Source of the DNA: Yersinia nurmii
GTDB taxonomy: Bacteria > Pseudomonadota > Gammaproteobacteria > Enterobacterales > Enterobacteriaceae
Direction: 5' to 3'
Assembly: GCF_001112925.1 (NCBI RefSeq)
Contig: NZ_CPYD01000012.1
Span: 1-64,000 of the forward strand
Length of the DNA: 64,000 nucleotides
The notes under the pieces were generated by a model. It searched no databases, was not told the origin of the DNA, and saw only the letters and a list, made by a program, of their open reading frames with translations. Shown here one piece after another: positions 34,652-43,860 of the stretch; positions within the stretch are counted from its first letter, which is position 1; every line of letters starts with the position of its first letter. The position numbers and the translations under genes were made by a program.

Positions 34652-36013
34652 ATGCAAGAGCAGTTACAAGATTCGACCCTAAAACGAGGGTTAAAAAACA
34701 GACATATTCAGCTGATTGCGCTAGGTGGCGCGATTGGTACCGGTCTGTTCCTGGGCATAGCGCAAACGATTCAAATGGCTGGGCCTTCGGTTATTTTAGG
34801 CTATGCCATTGGCGGGATTATTGCCTTTTTAATTATGCGTCAATTGGGTGAAATGGTCGTTGAAGAGCCGGTTGCCGGTTCATTTAGCCATTTTGCCTAT
34901 AAATATTGGGGCGATTTTGCAGGCTTCCTGTCTGGCTGGAATTATTGGGCAATGTTCATTTTGGTGGGCATGGCTGAGCTAACGGCAGTGGGTATCTATA
35001 TCCAATATTGGTGGCCGGAAATACCCACTTGGGTTTCTGCCGCAGTATTTTTTGTCGTAATCAATGCTATAAATTTAATCAACGTTCGAATGTATGGTGA
35101 AACCGAGTTCTGGTTTGCCATTATCAAAGTTGCCGCCATCATCGGAATGATTGTATTTGGCGCTTATCTGCTGGCCTCGGGCTCCGGTGGGGCGGGTGCA
35201 TCCGTCACTAACCTCTGGGCACATGGCGGTTTTATGCCACATGGCATCAGCGGCCTGATTATGGCGATGGCGGTCATTATGTTTTCTTTCGGCGGGTTGG
35301 AAATGGTCGGTATTACCGCCGCTGAAGCTGAAGATCCGCGTCGCAGTATTCCTAAGGCGACAAATCAGGTGGTTTACCGGATTTTAATCTTCTACATCGG
35401 TTCTCTGTCGGTATTGCTTTCCCTGTATCCTTGGATAAAAGTGGTTGAGGGTGGCAGCCCATTTGTCATGATCTTCCATGCGTTAGACAGCAATTTGGTT
35501 GCCACTATTCTTAACGTGGTGGTACTGACTGCTGCCCTTTCGGTCTATAACAGTGGCGTTTATTGTAATAGCCGCATGTTATTTGGACTGGCAACACAAG
35601 GTAATGCACCCAAAATATTGACCAAGGTGAATCAGCGCGGCGTACCGGTGTTATCAATCGCTTTGTCTGCTTTGGCTACCTCCGCAGGCGTATTAATTAA
35701 CTACATCATGCCTGGGAAAGCATTTTCTTTATTGATGGCGCTGGTGGTGTCGACCCTGGTGATTAACTGGGTCATGATCTGCCTAGCGCATTTAAAATTC
35801 CGCGCCGCTAAAGTGCGTGAAGGCGTAGAGCCAAGCTTTAAGGCGTTGTGGTATCCGTATGGTAATTATCTGTGCCTAGTGTTCCTCAGCCTGATCCTAG
35901 TAATTATGTATATGACCGAAGGTATCCGTATTTCCGTGCAGTTAATGCCTATTTGGCTTGGCGTGCTGTGGATCGGTTTTATACTGACCCGACGGAAGAA
36001 AGCCGAGGCTTAA
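34652..36013 (+). CDS. aromatic amino acid permease (AroP/PheP family)
   Basis: A 453-residue inner-membrane proton symporter with about 12 spans. The N-terminal 'KNRHIQLIALGGAIGTGLFLG', 'GEMVVEEPVAGSFSHFAYKYWG', 'MFSFGGLEMVGITAAEAEDP' and 'SVYNSGVYCNSRMLFGL' match E. coli AroP and PheP about equally. It imports phenylalanine, tyrosine or tryptophan. Start ATG 34652; a weak RBS (AGGAGG at about 34627-34632, rather far) is near. Followed by a strong terminator. A single gene. Confidence 0.9.
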   Translation: MQEQLQDSTLKRGLKNRHIQLIALGGAIGTGLFLGIAQTIQMAGPSVILGYAIGGIIAFLIMRQLGEMVVEEPVAGSFSHFAYKYWGDFAGFLSGWNYWAMFILVGMAELTAVGIYIQYWWPEIPTWVSAAVFFVVINAINLINVRMYGETEFWFAIIKVAAIIGMIVFGAYLLASGSGGAGASVTNLWAHGGFMPHGISGLIMAMAVIMFSFGGLEMVGITAAEAEDPRRSIPKATNQVVYRILIFYIGSLSVLLSLYPWIKVVEGGSPFVMIFHALDSNLVATILNVVVLTAALSVYNSGVYCNSRMLFGLATQGNAPKILTKVNQRGVPVLSIALSALATSAGVLINYIMPGKAFSLLMALVVSTLVINWVMICLAHLKFRAAKVREGVEPSFKALWYPYGNYLCLVFLSLILVIMYMTEGIRISVQLMPIWLGVLWIGFILTRRKKAEA

Positions 36014-36080
36014 GATGAAACCGGAAGTTTGGGTTTATTTTCCCATGTCTGCCGTGTGAATGTTTTGAAGCCTGACATAA

Positions 36081-36107
36081 AGCCCGCTCATTAGCGGGCT
36101 TTTTTTT
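36081..36107 (+). terminator. Rho-independent terminator of the permease gene
   Basis: AGCCCGCT (36081-36088) / AGCGGGCT (36093-36100), then eight Ts. 68 bases after the permease stop. Confidence 0.9.
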
Positions 36108-36236
36108 GTGCGAAGTCGATAAATGGACGGTGCTGAATGCCCTTCAACGCTTTGTCACGCGGATAGGAAATAGAGACAAAGAAAGGCAACGGGAGAGGAA
36201 GAAAAGGCGTTAGAGGCGGTGCAGGAGGCTATTCCC

Positions 36237-36265
36237 CCTCCTTAATTTTCGATTAATTAAGGAGG
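36237..36265. repeat. perfect hairpin upstream of the pagP end
   Basis: CCTCCTTAATT (36237-36247) / AATTAAGGAGG (36255-36265) with a TTCG-containing loop. Neither strand has an adjacent T-run. It lies about 180 bases beyond the pagP stop, in an otherwise geneless stretch 36108-36441. Confidence 0.5.
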
Positions 36266-36441
36266 AGTAAAGAATATTTTGCCGAGTATGGGGGCTAATA
36301 AGTCAGTGCACTGAGTTAGTGCGCCGCGATTTGAGAATTATTCCTGATAACGGCGTAGTTATCCATTAATAAATCTGGGGCAAATCGGTTGGAGATATTA
36401 CGCCGCAACGGGAAGTATTATCTCCATATAATCAAATATGA

Positions 36442-37044
36442 TTAGAACTGCCAACGAAGCCAGGCGAACAATACGTTACCGTTATTATAAGTCCCCGGAA
36501 TGTAGGTGGCTTGCAGCGAGAGCTTATTATATTCGACGGAAACCAGCGGTAAAGGCAATGGCATCGGAATGTAATAGTACTCATGGCGCGCAGTGACGCT
36601 AAGAGTAAAGCCTGCGCCGAAACGCCACCCGTCCATTGCTCCCGGAATCCACATCTTCTGAAAGCCATAACCAATAATAGGCTCAACTTTATTGTGTGAA
36701 TCCATAAAGGCCATGGCATACAGAGAGTGCCAGTCGTTATCTTCATCGTAACGATATTTGCCAAAGCCAAAGCCCCACGGATTCTCGTTATAAGAGTCTG
36801 TCTTTTCTTTGTCGTAGGTCCAGCGGTTATGCCATGTCAGCACAGGTAGGTAGAATTCACGCCCCGGCGCATCCCAGGTCCGCGAGACATTGCCCTTAAA
36901 ACGCTCCCACAGACCGCCATCGTCAGCTTTAATGACATTAAGTTGATTGGCTACCGGTAATGATTCGCTGTATGCCGGAAAGGCTACAGACAACAGACTC
37001 GGCGCAAGGAGAGCAGCACCTATCGCTGCGACTTTATATTTCAT
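36442..37044 (-). CDS. pagP: lipid A palmitoyltransferase PagP
   Basis: A 200-residue outer-membrane β-barrel enzyme that moves a palmitate from a phospholipid to lipid A. Signal peptide to about residue 27. Catalytic residues are visible: His in 'LTWHNRWTYD', and Asp-Ser in 'YAMAFMDSHNKVEPIIGYGFQ'; the barrel ends 'NVLFAWLRWQF' with the terminal Phe of outer-membrane proteins. It is a PhoP-controlled gene in relatives. ATG 37044 chosen over an upstream start at 37104; the RBS is weak (AGAG). In E. coli pagP sits next to cspE; here next to yobF-cspC. Confidence 0.92.
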   Translation of the reverse strand: MKYKVAAIGAALLAPSLLSVAFPAYSESLPVANQLNVIKADDGGLWERFKGNVSRTWDAPGREFYLPVLTWHNRWTYDKEKTDSYNENPWGFGFGKYRYDEDNDWHSLYAMAFMDSHNKVEPIIGYGFQKMWIPGAMDGWRFGAGFTLSVTARHEYYYIPMPLPLPLVSVEYNKLSLQATYIPGTYNNGNVLFAWLRWQF

Positions 37045-38054
37045 AATGGAATCTCTGGTATCGATAAGTTGAAAAGGGGAGTTTCTGCCCCTTGCGCCTA
37101 TCAAAGGTAAAACAAATTTTGCCGATTAGTTATTATTGAAAATAATCCGACTATTGGTCGTTTGTGATTACTTTCATAGGTGTCTTTATAGCTAATTTAA
37201 TTAAGGTGTAAAATACATCGGGCTTTAAATAAAGGCGGGTATTGTACTGAAAAAAATGCTGATGAAAAGGAAGAAATATCCTATTTACCCGTTTCATTTA
37301 GCTAAGGTATAAGAATTGCTCGGTTTTTCAGGTGAGTTTACTTGATTAAATTAGCTCGATTTATGTGTATTTATGCCCCTGGTGATAACTTATTTGATTG
37401 CACCATAATGGTGCGCGTCTATTTTGAATAAATAGAATAATAAATTTACGTTAATGATTGAATGCTCGATTTCGATTAAATAGATTTCGATATCTTATTT
37501 ATTATTTACATTTGTCTGTTTAAATAAATATATTTGTAGCCATTTATACATCGTAAGGTTTTTTGTGAAAACATGCGGTTTTTAGCTGTTATCGTCATCT
37601 TATTGTCATCAGCATGAGATTTCGCCAACCTGAGCATAAGTAAGGACTTAATCAACTAAAAGTTGAAGATTTCAACCAGGAGTGAGGTATGGAGGGGCTG
37701 ACGGATGGCAGAGCAGACATATTCTATTTTTATATATCAAAGACCAATAGGCTTTATTAAAACAGATTTATTCCGCGTGACGTGGATAGAAAACCGACAA
37801 CGCTTATGGCGTAATCGGTATTATAAAAATAGTTAGCAAGATTGTTAAAATTAAGCAAAAAAACGGGTCAAACAGTATAAAAAAATAGAGCAGAAAATAC
37901 GATGACCTTCAACAAATTTCAGCATATTTAAGCAGTGTTTGTGATCGACTGGCCCAAATATGTGCGACAAGTACATCGTTGATTAAAAATGGCTTGCCAA
38001 CGAATTCAGAGTATGTGATAACGCATATGGGTAAAACGAGGTACAGTTCTGTAT
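37045..38054. other. 1-kb AT-rich intergenic region between pagP and yobF-cspC
   Basis: This divergent region is strongly AT-rich and holds the promoters of pagP and of yobF-cspC. It contains a possible 43-residue frame at 37705-37836 (listed on its own). I see no rRNA, tRNA or known small RNA. Confidence 0.5.
37705..37836 (+). CDS. doubtful 43-aa frame in the yobF-cspC leader
   Basis: ATG 37705 with GAGGGG at proper distance opens a frame starting MAEQTYSIFIYQRPIGFIK and rich in Arg, Tyr and Asn. There is no homologue I know and the stretch is AT-rich, so it may be chance. It is listed because the RBS is good and the leader is unusually long. Confidence 0.25.
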   Translation: MAEQTYSIFIYQRPIGFIKTDLFRVTWIENRQRLWRNRYYKNS

Positions 38055-38171
38055 ATGTGTGGCATTTTCAGTAAAGAAGTTCTGAGTAAAGACGTTAGCG
38101 TTGAATACCGCTTCTCTGCCGATCCTTATCTTAGTGCCTCAAGCAGTAACGACTCTAGTTTGTCTATGTAA
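38055..38171 (+). CDS. yobF: YobF small stress protein
   Basis: A 38-residue peptide beginning [20 protein letters not shown], almost identical at the N-terminus to E. coli YobF (47 residues), followed by a Ser-rich end; it is shorter. Immediately upstream of cspC with a 41-base gap, as in E. coli, where the two share a transcript and YobF rises after heat shock. Role unknown. Too short for common gene callers. Confidence 0.85.
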   Translation: MCGIFSKEVLSKDVSVEYRFSADPYLSASSSNDSSLSM

Positions 38172-38212
38172 CGCCTCCGGGCGAGTTAAACAATCCAAAG
38201 GAAATACTCAAG

Positions 38213-38422
38213 ATGGCTAAGATTAAAGGTCAAGTTAAGTGGTTCAACGAGTCTAAAGGTTTCGGTTTCATCACTCCAGCTGACGGCAGCAAAGACGTGT
38301 TCGTACACTTCTCTGCAATCCAGGGTAACGGTTTCAAAACCCTGGGCGAAGGCCAGAACGTAGAGTTCGAAATCCAAGACGGTCAGAAAGGTCCGTCTGC
38401 AGTAAACGTTACTGCAATCTAA
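38213..38422 (+). CDS. cspC: cold-shock-like RNA chaperone CspC
   Basis: A 69-residue single cold-shock domain. RNP1 (KGFGFITP) and RNP2 (VFVHFSAI) are intact; the sequence differs from E. coli CspC in only a few places ('[22 protein letters not shown]') and less from CspC than CspE. It binds single-stranded nucleic acid and melts RNA structure, and stabilises rpoS mRNA in E. coli. RBS AAGGA. Terminator follows. Confidence 0.96.
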   Translation: MAKIKGQVKWFNESKGFGFITPADGSKDVFVHFSAIQGNGFKTLGEGQNVEFEIQDGQKGPSAVNVTAI

Positions 38423-38440
38423 TTCAGCTCTAGCTGAAAA

Positions 38441-38466
38441 AAACCCGCCTTAGTGCGGGTTTTTTC
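38441..38466 (+). terminator. Rho-independent terminator of cspC
   Basis: AACCCGC (38442-38448) / GCGGGTT (38455-38461) plus T-run (TTTTTTC). 20 bases after the cspC stop. Confidence 0.9.
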
Positions 38467-38495
38467 GTTTCTATAGCAACTCGTTTTATCACTAA

Positions 38496-39248
38496 TTAAG
38501 GCAAGATGATTAAGCCGGAATATTGGTTTCTGCCGCTGATCCCTGGATGAGTCGGATCTATGGCTCGCTGCTGACTATTACGGCGGAAACTGGTGTATTT
38601 AAACGCAGGGACAAGCTCTTCTCGATTATCGTTGGGCAGACCGGCTGATTTAGGTGGCATGCAGTCTGCTGGTGTACAGATGGTGCAACTTCCAGTGCGG
38701 TCTATTTGATGAAAACCCAATGATTGCAATTGATGCTCAGCAATGGCGGTAAGGTTGAGATGCCGATAGCGGGGAGAAATAACTGTTTTTGGAACATCCA
38801 TATTATCAATAAATCGTGCCACTAAATCTTCGGTTACCTCGTAACAGCAGGAGCGTGCCGCAGGGCCAATAGCCGCAACCCATTCATTTGTGGAATCATC
38901 TTGAGATATACGTTCAGCCATCCGAAGTAGAATGCCATCCAATAATCCGCGCCAGCCCGCATGCGCCACGGCGATAGCTTTTCCGTCGCGTCGGCTGAAA
39001 ATGACCGGTAGGCAGTCCGCCGTAAGTACCGTTAACAAAATACCTGGTTGGGTGGTGTATAAACCATCGGTTTCACCGCAGGCTTGCTGGGGTTCGCGAA
39101 CATCGACAATTCGCGTGCCATGTACCTGCTTTTTCTCCGGCATAGTGGTACGAAAGGGCTGTAAAGGCTCCGGCAGCAATGCGGATTTATTGCCAAAGCC
39201 ATGAAGTATATGAGGAACACGGGTAAATAATCTGGATACGTCAGTCAT
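38496..39248 (-). CDS. laccase-domain (YfiH/PgeF-like) protein
   Basis: A 250-residue multicopper-like hydrolase of the DUF152/YfiH family. The motifs 'TADCLPVIF', 'AVAHAGWRGLLDGI', 'AAIGPAARSCCYEV' carry the His, Cys and His metal ligands of that fold. Members act as purine nucleoside phosphorylases or polyphenol oxidases, and E. coli YfiH prevents misincorporation in peptidoglycan. A family paralogue, since the yfiH locus is elsewhere in relatives (known from synteny). Start ATG 39248; a GTG 39257 with a close GAGG is possible. Divergent from the PBP3-like gene. Confidence 0.85.
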   Translation of the reverse strand: MTDVSRLFTRVPHILHGFGNKSALLPEPLQPFRTTMPEKKQVHGTRIVDVREPQQACGETDGLYTTQPGILLTVLTADCLPVIFSRRDGKAIAVAHAGWRGLLDGILLRMAERISQDDSTNEWVAAIGPAARSCCYEVTEDLVARFIDNMDVPKTVISPRYRHLNLTAIAEHQLQSLGFHQIDRTGSCTICTPADCMPPKSAGLPNDNREELVPAFKYTSFRRNSQQRAIDPTHPGISGRNQYSGLIILP

Positions 39249-39461
39249 GTGAATCACTTTGCCTCGGTGGCTGCGGAGTAGCTCAGTGTAGGCCGAATTT
39301 TCATTAGCTGGCTACTGTTGGTTGCTTTAATAACCTGAATGAGGTTCCCATTCGCGCTTTGTTGCAAAATAAGATGCCTTGTATCACTGTTTCTACCCTG
39401 TAACGACCAAGGTTCAGGTTTAATGATCGACCAGAGCGGATAATGCCTACAGGGAAACCGA

Positions 39462-41171
39462 ATGATTTCTAAAGTAAATAATGACGCTAACAATTTTGTC
39501 CGTTGGCGTTTTAGCCTGCTGTGCGGTTGTATCCTGTTGTCACTAATAGGATTGCTTGGGAGAGTGGCTTGGCTGCAAGTGGTGGAACCGGAGCCGCTGG
39601 TAAAAGAAGAGAATATGCGTTCGGTTCGCGTGATGACTACCACGAATACTCGCGGCATGATTACCGATCGCAACGGTCATCCTTTGGCGGTAAGCGTACC
39701 GGTAGAGGCTATTTGGGCCGATCCTAAGGTTTTGCTGGAAAAAGGCGGCGTTGGGAATGATGCCCGCTGGCAGGCGTTGTCCCAAATGCTGCATGTACCG
39801 TTGACTGATATTGCCAGCCGTGTCAATCAGAATCCGGATGGGCGTTTTGTGTATTTAGCGCGACAGGTGGAGCAGGCGTCGGCTGAGTATATTCAACGGC
39901 TTAAACTGCCGGGAATCGCCCTGAGAGCGGAGTCGCGCCGGTTTTATCCTTCGGGTGCGACGGTGGCGAATCTGGTCGGTTTCACCAATATCGATGATCA
40001 GGGCATCGAAGGTATCGAAAAGAGTTTTAATCAGCTACTGAGCGGAACGGCGGGCAATCGGGTAGTGCGCAAAGATCGCTATGGCAACGTGGTGGAGGAT
40101 ATTTCCACCACCGATAGTCATCCTGGTCAAAATGTTCAGCTCAGTATTGATGAGCGCTTACAGGTCGAGGCTTCCCATGCTTTAACCAATGCGGTGCTGT
40201 TTAATAAGGCGGAGTCTGGATCGGCGGTATTGGTGGATGTGGGCACTGGTGAAGTGCTGGCGATGGCCAATTATCCGACCTATAACCCCAATAACCGAAC
40301 CGATACGCCAAGGGAAAATTTCCGTAATCGGGCTATCAGCGATATTTTTGAACCGGGTTCGACGGTAAAACCTATGGTGGTGATGACGGCATTACAGCGC
40401 AAATTAGTGAAACCAGATAGCGTGCTAGATACGCACCCTTATACTTTGAGTGGACACCAAATTCGTGACGTCGGTTTTTACCCCGCGCTGTCTCTCACTG
40501 GCGTGTTGCAAAAATCCAGCGACATCGGCGTATCCCGCTTGGCCTTAGCGATGCCAGCCTCGGCACTGCTAAAAACTTATGGCTTATTTGGATTGGGTAA
40601 ACCTACCGAATTGGGATTAACTGGAGAAAGCAGTGGGTTGATGCCGCACCGTCAACGCTGGAGCGATCTCGATCGCGCCACCTTCTCATTTGGCTACGGA
40701 TTAATGGTAACCCCGCTGCAGTTGGCGCGGGTTTACGCCACTATTGGCAGTTATGGAATATATCGCCCTTTATCTATCACTAAGGTTGATCCGCCGGTGT
40801 TAGGGCAGCGAGTCATGCCAGCGGAACAGGTGGAAGAAGTGGAACATATGATGGAAAGCGTGGCGTTGCCCGGCGGCGGCGGGGTGAAAGCAGCGGTACG
40901 CGGTTATCGGGTGGCAGTTAAAACCGGTACCGCTAAGAAAATTGGCCCCAATGGACAATATATCGATAAATATGTGGCTTATACCGCTGGCGTGGCTCCT
41001 GCCAGTCAGCCGCGTTTTGCTCTGGTGGTGGTGATTAATAACCCGCAAGGAGGGAAATATTACGGTGGAGCAGTGGCAGCCCCGGTATTCAGCGAAATTA
41101 TGGGGCAAATTTTGCGAACCATGAACGTGAAGCCGGATGCCGTTCTTGCCTCGCCTCTACGCCATAGCTGA
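39462..41171 (+). CDS. class B penicillin-binding protein, FtsI paralogue (PBP3SAL type)
   Basis: A 569-residue peptidoglycan transpeptidase with a cytoplasmic tail, one membrane helix (about 17-38), a pedestal domain, and a transpeptidase domain. Catalytic motifs: SxxK at S300-T-V-K303; SxN position is S352-S-D354; KTG at 487-489. Very like E. coli FtsI but lies outside the dcw cluster, beside rlmA, exactly where Salmonella has PBP3SAL, an alternative division enzyme for acid pH. The asparagine of SxN is Asp here. RBS AGGGA before ATG 39462. It may let the cell divide under acid or inside hosts (inference from Salmonella). Confidence 0.87.
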   Translation: MISKVNNDANNFVRWRFSLLCGCILLSLIGLLGRVAWLQVVEPEPLVKEENMRSVRVMTTTNTRGMITDRNGHPLAVSVPVEAIWADPKVLLEKGGVGNDARWQALSQMLHVPLTDIASRVNQNPDGRFVYLARQVEQASAEYIQRLKLPGIALRAESRRFYPSGATVANLVGFTNIDDQGIEGIEKSFNQLLSGTAGNRVVRKDRYGNVVEDISTTDSHPGQNVQLSIDERLQVEASHALTNAVLFNKAESGSAVLVDVGTGEVLAMANYPTYNPNNRTDTPRENFRNRAISDIFEPGSTVKPMVVMTALQRKLVKPDSVLDTHPYTLSGHQIRDVGFYPALSLTGVLQKSSDIGVSRLALAMPASALLKTYGLFGLGKPTELGLTGESSGLMPHRQRWSDLDRATFSFGYGLMVTPLQLARVYATIGSYGIYRPLSITKVDPPVLGQRVMPAEQVEEVEHMMESVALPGGGGVKAAVRGYRVAVKTGTAKKIGPNGQYIDKYVAYTAGVAPASQPRFALVVVINNPQGGKYYGGAVAAPVFSEIMGQILRTMNVKPDAVLASPLRHS

Positions 41172-41279
41172 GAATAGCGTCGGACAAGGCTGCCGCGGCT
41201 TGCAACCACGGAGGTGGTTCTTTAGACTAGCGCCGCCTTGCGCGTTCTCGCATTTTCCCTGCTATCTGGAAATATAACC

Positions 41280-42122
41280 ATGTCTTATCAATGTCCTCTT
41301 TGCCATCAGCCGTTACAGCTCAATCAGAAGCAGTGGCGTTGCGAAAATAATCACCAGTTCGATTGCGCCAAAGAGGGTTATGTCAATTTGCTGCCCGTTC
41401 AGCATAAAGGCTCTAGGCAGCCGGGAGACAGCCCGGAGATGATGCAGGCGCGGCGCGCATTTCTCGATGCCGGTTACTATCAGCCACTGCAACAGCGGGT
41501 TGCTGCGCTGTTGGACGACATTTTGCCGCCGAAAGCCGGATTATTGCTAGATATAGGCTGTGGTGAGGGGTATTACACCGCGGCTATTGCTCAGCGGGTG
41601 AATCAGCGCAGAGAGATGCAGGTTTATGGCTTAGACGTCGCCAAGGTTGCGGTGCGTTATGGGGCAAAACGTTACCCTGAGGTGAGTTTCTGTGTGGCAT
41701 CTAGCCACCGTTTGCCGTTTGCCAACGGGGCGTTGGACGGCGTTGTGCGTATCTATGCGCCATGTAAAGCGGAAGAATTGGCGCGAGCGGTGAAGCCGGG
41801 CGGTATTCTGGTGACGGTTGCGCCGGGCCCACGTCATTTATATCAATTGAAAGAAATGATCTATCAGCAAGTGCAGCTTCACGGGGAGAACGACGAACAT
41901 TTGGAAGGATTTGATTTGGTTAGCCATGAGTCATTAGCCTACCCAATGGCATTGCCGGGATCGCAGGCTGTCAATTTATTGCAAATGACGCCTTTTGCCT
42001 GGCGAGCGTCAGTTGAAACCGGTCAGCAGTTGGCGGAGATGGATACTTTTGCCTGCGAAACAGATTTTGTTATTCGCGTGCATCAGCGCCATATCAATAA
42101 AACAGAATGTATTGCAGATTAA
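41280..42122 (+). CDS. rlmA: 23S rRNA (guanine-N1)-methyltransferase RlmA
   Basis: A 280-residue enzyme that methylates G745 of 23S rRNA. An N-terminal zinc ribbon (CPLCHQPL...[14 protein letters not shown]) uses four cysteines/histidine; the methyltransferase follows with motif [14 protein letters not shown], 'ASSHRLPF', '[18 protein letters not shown]' and '[10 protein letters not shown]'. ATG 41280 gives the MSYQCPLC start seen in family members; the frame opens 14 codons earlier without an RBS. About 100 bases after the PBP3-like gene, same direction. Confidence 0.95.
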   Translation: MSYQCPLCHQPLQLNQKQWRCENNHQFDCAKEGYVNLLPVQHKGSRQPGDSPEMMQARRAFLDAGYYQPLQQRVAALLDDILPPKAGLLLDIGCGEGYYTAAIAQRVNQRREMQVYGLDVAKVAVRYGAKRYPEVSFCVASSHRLPFANGALDGVVRIYAPCKAEELARAVKPGGILVTVAPGPRHLYQLKEMIYQQVQLHGENDEHLEGFDLVSHESLAYPMALPGSQAVNLLQMTPFAWRASVETGQQLAEMDTFACETDFVIRVHQRHINKTECIAD

Positions 42123-42186
42123 TTTCGGTTTTTATTTTATATAGCCAGATCATTATGGCTTAAGTAATATTTCGATAAATAATCAT

Positions 42187-42220
42187 GAGCGTCAGGGGGA
42201 AATAGGCGAACCTGACGCTC
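42187..42220. repeat. hairpin in the rlmA-GhoS-like interval
   Basis: GAGCGTCAGG (42187-42196) / CCTGACGCTC (42211-42220), a perfect 10-bp stem. The 326-base gap 42123-42448 has no gene; nothing else is seen but a weak CCAACC/GGATTGG repeat followed by Ts near 42370-42405. Confidence 0.45.
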
Positions 42221-42448
42221 TATAACATCCAGTGAAGTAATAAATAGTGAGATAGCGATAATTAAGTCAAATCACTAGTGATAACTATCTGTAATTATTT
42301 AATGATGTTATTAATGATTTCGATTTTATCTATAAACTAATCAGATCCTCGGCAGGGGAAAGTACCAACCTAAAGATGGGCCATGAGTAGCGGGATTGGT
42401 TTTTTTACTGCTATCTGATTAAGTGTTTAAATTCAAAAGATATTACCT

Positions 42449-42736
42449 CTATTTTTGTGAGTTAAGATCCAAGTTTCGCCATGTGCGTCCGCCAGATTCG
42501 GTCACCAGAATCGATGGCACGAAGCGTACTTGTTCTGCCACTTTCAAGGCTAAGTCGGCAACTTCCTGCTTATTCAACGATCCGCTGCCGTAATTATATT
42601 CGCCGTCCGGTAATTTATAAACTTTGTCCCGACCTATTAATCGAGTAAAACCGGCTTCATTCATTTTTTCATTGAGCGTCTGGTAATCGCCTTCTTCGGC
42701 ATTATGCAATTTAACACTCACGGTAAAGTAAGGCAT
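42449..42736 (-). CDS. DUF2622 / GhoS-like protein
   Basis: A 95-residue protein with an α/β ferredoxin-like layout ('YFTVSVKLHNAEEGDYQTLNEKM', 'LPDGEYNYGSG', 'KVAEQVRFVPSILVTESGG'). The pattern is that of the DUF2622 family, which holds GhoS, the type V antitoxin that cuts ghoT mRNA. No ghoT-like small membrane toxin is seen next to it, so it may have another target or be an orphan. Start ATG 42736. The 400-base gap after it (42737-43137) carries no supported gene; it has a palindrome CGGTGACGATCACCG at 42951-42965. Confidence 0.55.
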   Translation of the reverse strand: MPYFTVSVKLHNAEEGDYQTLNEKMNEAGFTRLIGRDKVYKLPDGEYNYGSGSLNKQEVADLALKVAEQVRFVPSILVTESGGRTWRNLDLNSQK

Positions 42737-43137
42737 AGAAATCCATTTATTTAGTGCGGGATAATATGTTGTATATCATGATGGGCGGGTTTTTATTATG
42801 ACCGGGATCGAATTGCTGAGAATTAAGCAGGATGCGTTAATGTGGCTGGCGGTTATTTGTACGAATGATTACGGTGAGCAGGAAAATGCTGAAGATAAGA
42901 GAAGAACAGAGTCAGCACTGTCCCGGTGAAGTTAAAGACCAATCACCAGCCGGTGACGATCACCGTGTGTGGTCGAATAGCAGCTAATATCAGTCTGACG
43001 CCACGCCTAACCGCGGATTCGGATTGATATCATCGTAAGTAAAAGACAGGAAATTTGGCTTAAGCAATGTTATTGCGTCGAATGGTCATATTTATATTAT
43101 GGTTAACTGTGCGCAAAACGAATTAGCGTCTGTTTAA

Positions 43138-43860
43138 TTACCTATCTACATTATTGACGCGCTGTAATGGGCAGGTAGAGCAAATTTCCAACCCACTCAA
43201 ACGATAGCGTAAACAGCAAAGTCGGCGCTCAATTCTTACATTGCCACTTTTCTCCGTGACCTGACGAACAGGCTGAAAAAGCGTGTTTTTGCTGCCGTCA
43301 GACAGGGTGCGTAAGCTGAGAAAATGCGCGGCAATTTGCGTATTCGCCTGCTGTTCCTGCGCCATTTTCATTCCCTGATACAGACGAATTCCCGCGTTAT
43401 TCCAGAACAGGCTTTCGCCCATACCCGCCAGTTGGCTGAGGGTACGGCAAACCGGAGCCAGATGGTTTTGCACCAACTGCTGAAAACGACGTTCAGGATC
43501 TTGTTGGGTTACTTGATGACCCGAATGGGAAAGAATAAAGCTTTCAACCAGACCCGCTTCATTGAGCGTCAGGCTGATATGCTCCGGTAAAATAGGCAAC
43601 TGCCAGTTGAACTGCAAATTAATCCGCATCCACGGCCCCAACAGGCGGGCAAAGTACCATTGTGACCATTTTGATACCAACGCAGTGCGATCTTCATTCG
43701 AATGAAGATTTAGCAGGGGCGAGATCAAGGTGAGAGCGTGTTCAGGCGTATATAAAGCACTGGCAGAAAAAGTCTTGCAGTGTGTTGACGCTGTAGACGG
43801 AAAGCACTGTTCAATGGCTTTCCGTCGGGCGAGGCTAAAATTTTCTGCGGTTAGCGTCAT
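43138..43860 (-). CDS. fhuF: siderophore-iron reductase FhuF
   Basis: A 240-residue [2Fe-2S] protein. The C-terminal cysteine pattern Cys215-Cys216-x10-Cys227-x2-Cys230 is the cluster-binding motif unique to FhuF, and the body ('LVSKWSQWYFARLLGPWMRINL', 'LFWNNAGIRLYQGM') fits the family. It reduces hydroxamate siderophore iron(III) on import so the metal is released. Divergent from fcuA with a Fur-like site between; together they form an iron-uptake block. Start ATG 43860. Confidence 0.92.
   Translation of the reverse strand: MTLTAENFSLARRKAIEQCFPSTASTHCKTFSASALYTPEHALTLISPLLNLHSNEDRTALVSKWSQWYFARLLGPWMRINLQFNWQLPILPEHISLTLNEAGLVESFILSHSGHQVTQQDPERRFQQLVQNHLAPVCRTLSQLAGMGESLFWNNAGIRLYQGMKMAQEQQANTQIAAHFLSLRTLSDGSKNTLFQPVRQVTEKSGNVRIERRLCCLRYRLSGLEICSTCPLQRVNNVDR

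Noticed and set aside
42796..42927. 43-residue frame beginning MTGIELLRIK near the GhoS-like gene
   Set aside because: Tested as a possible GhoT toxin; it has no clear membrane helix and only a poor RBS.
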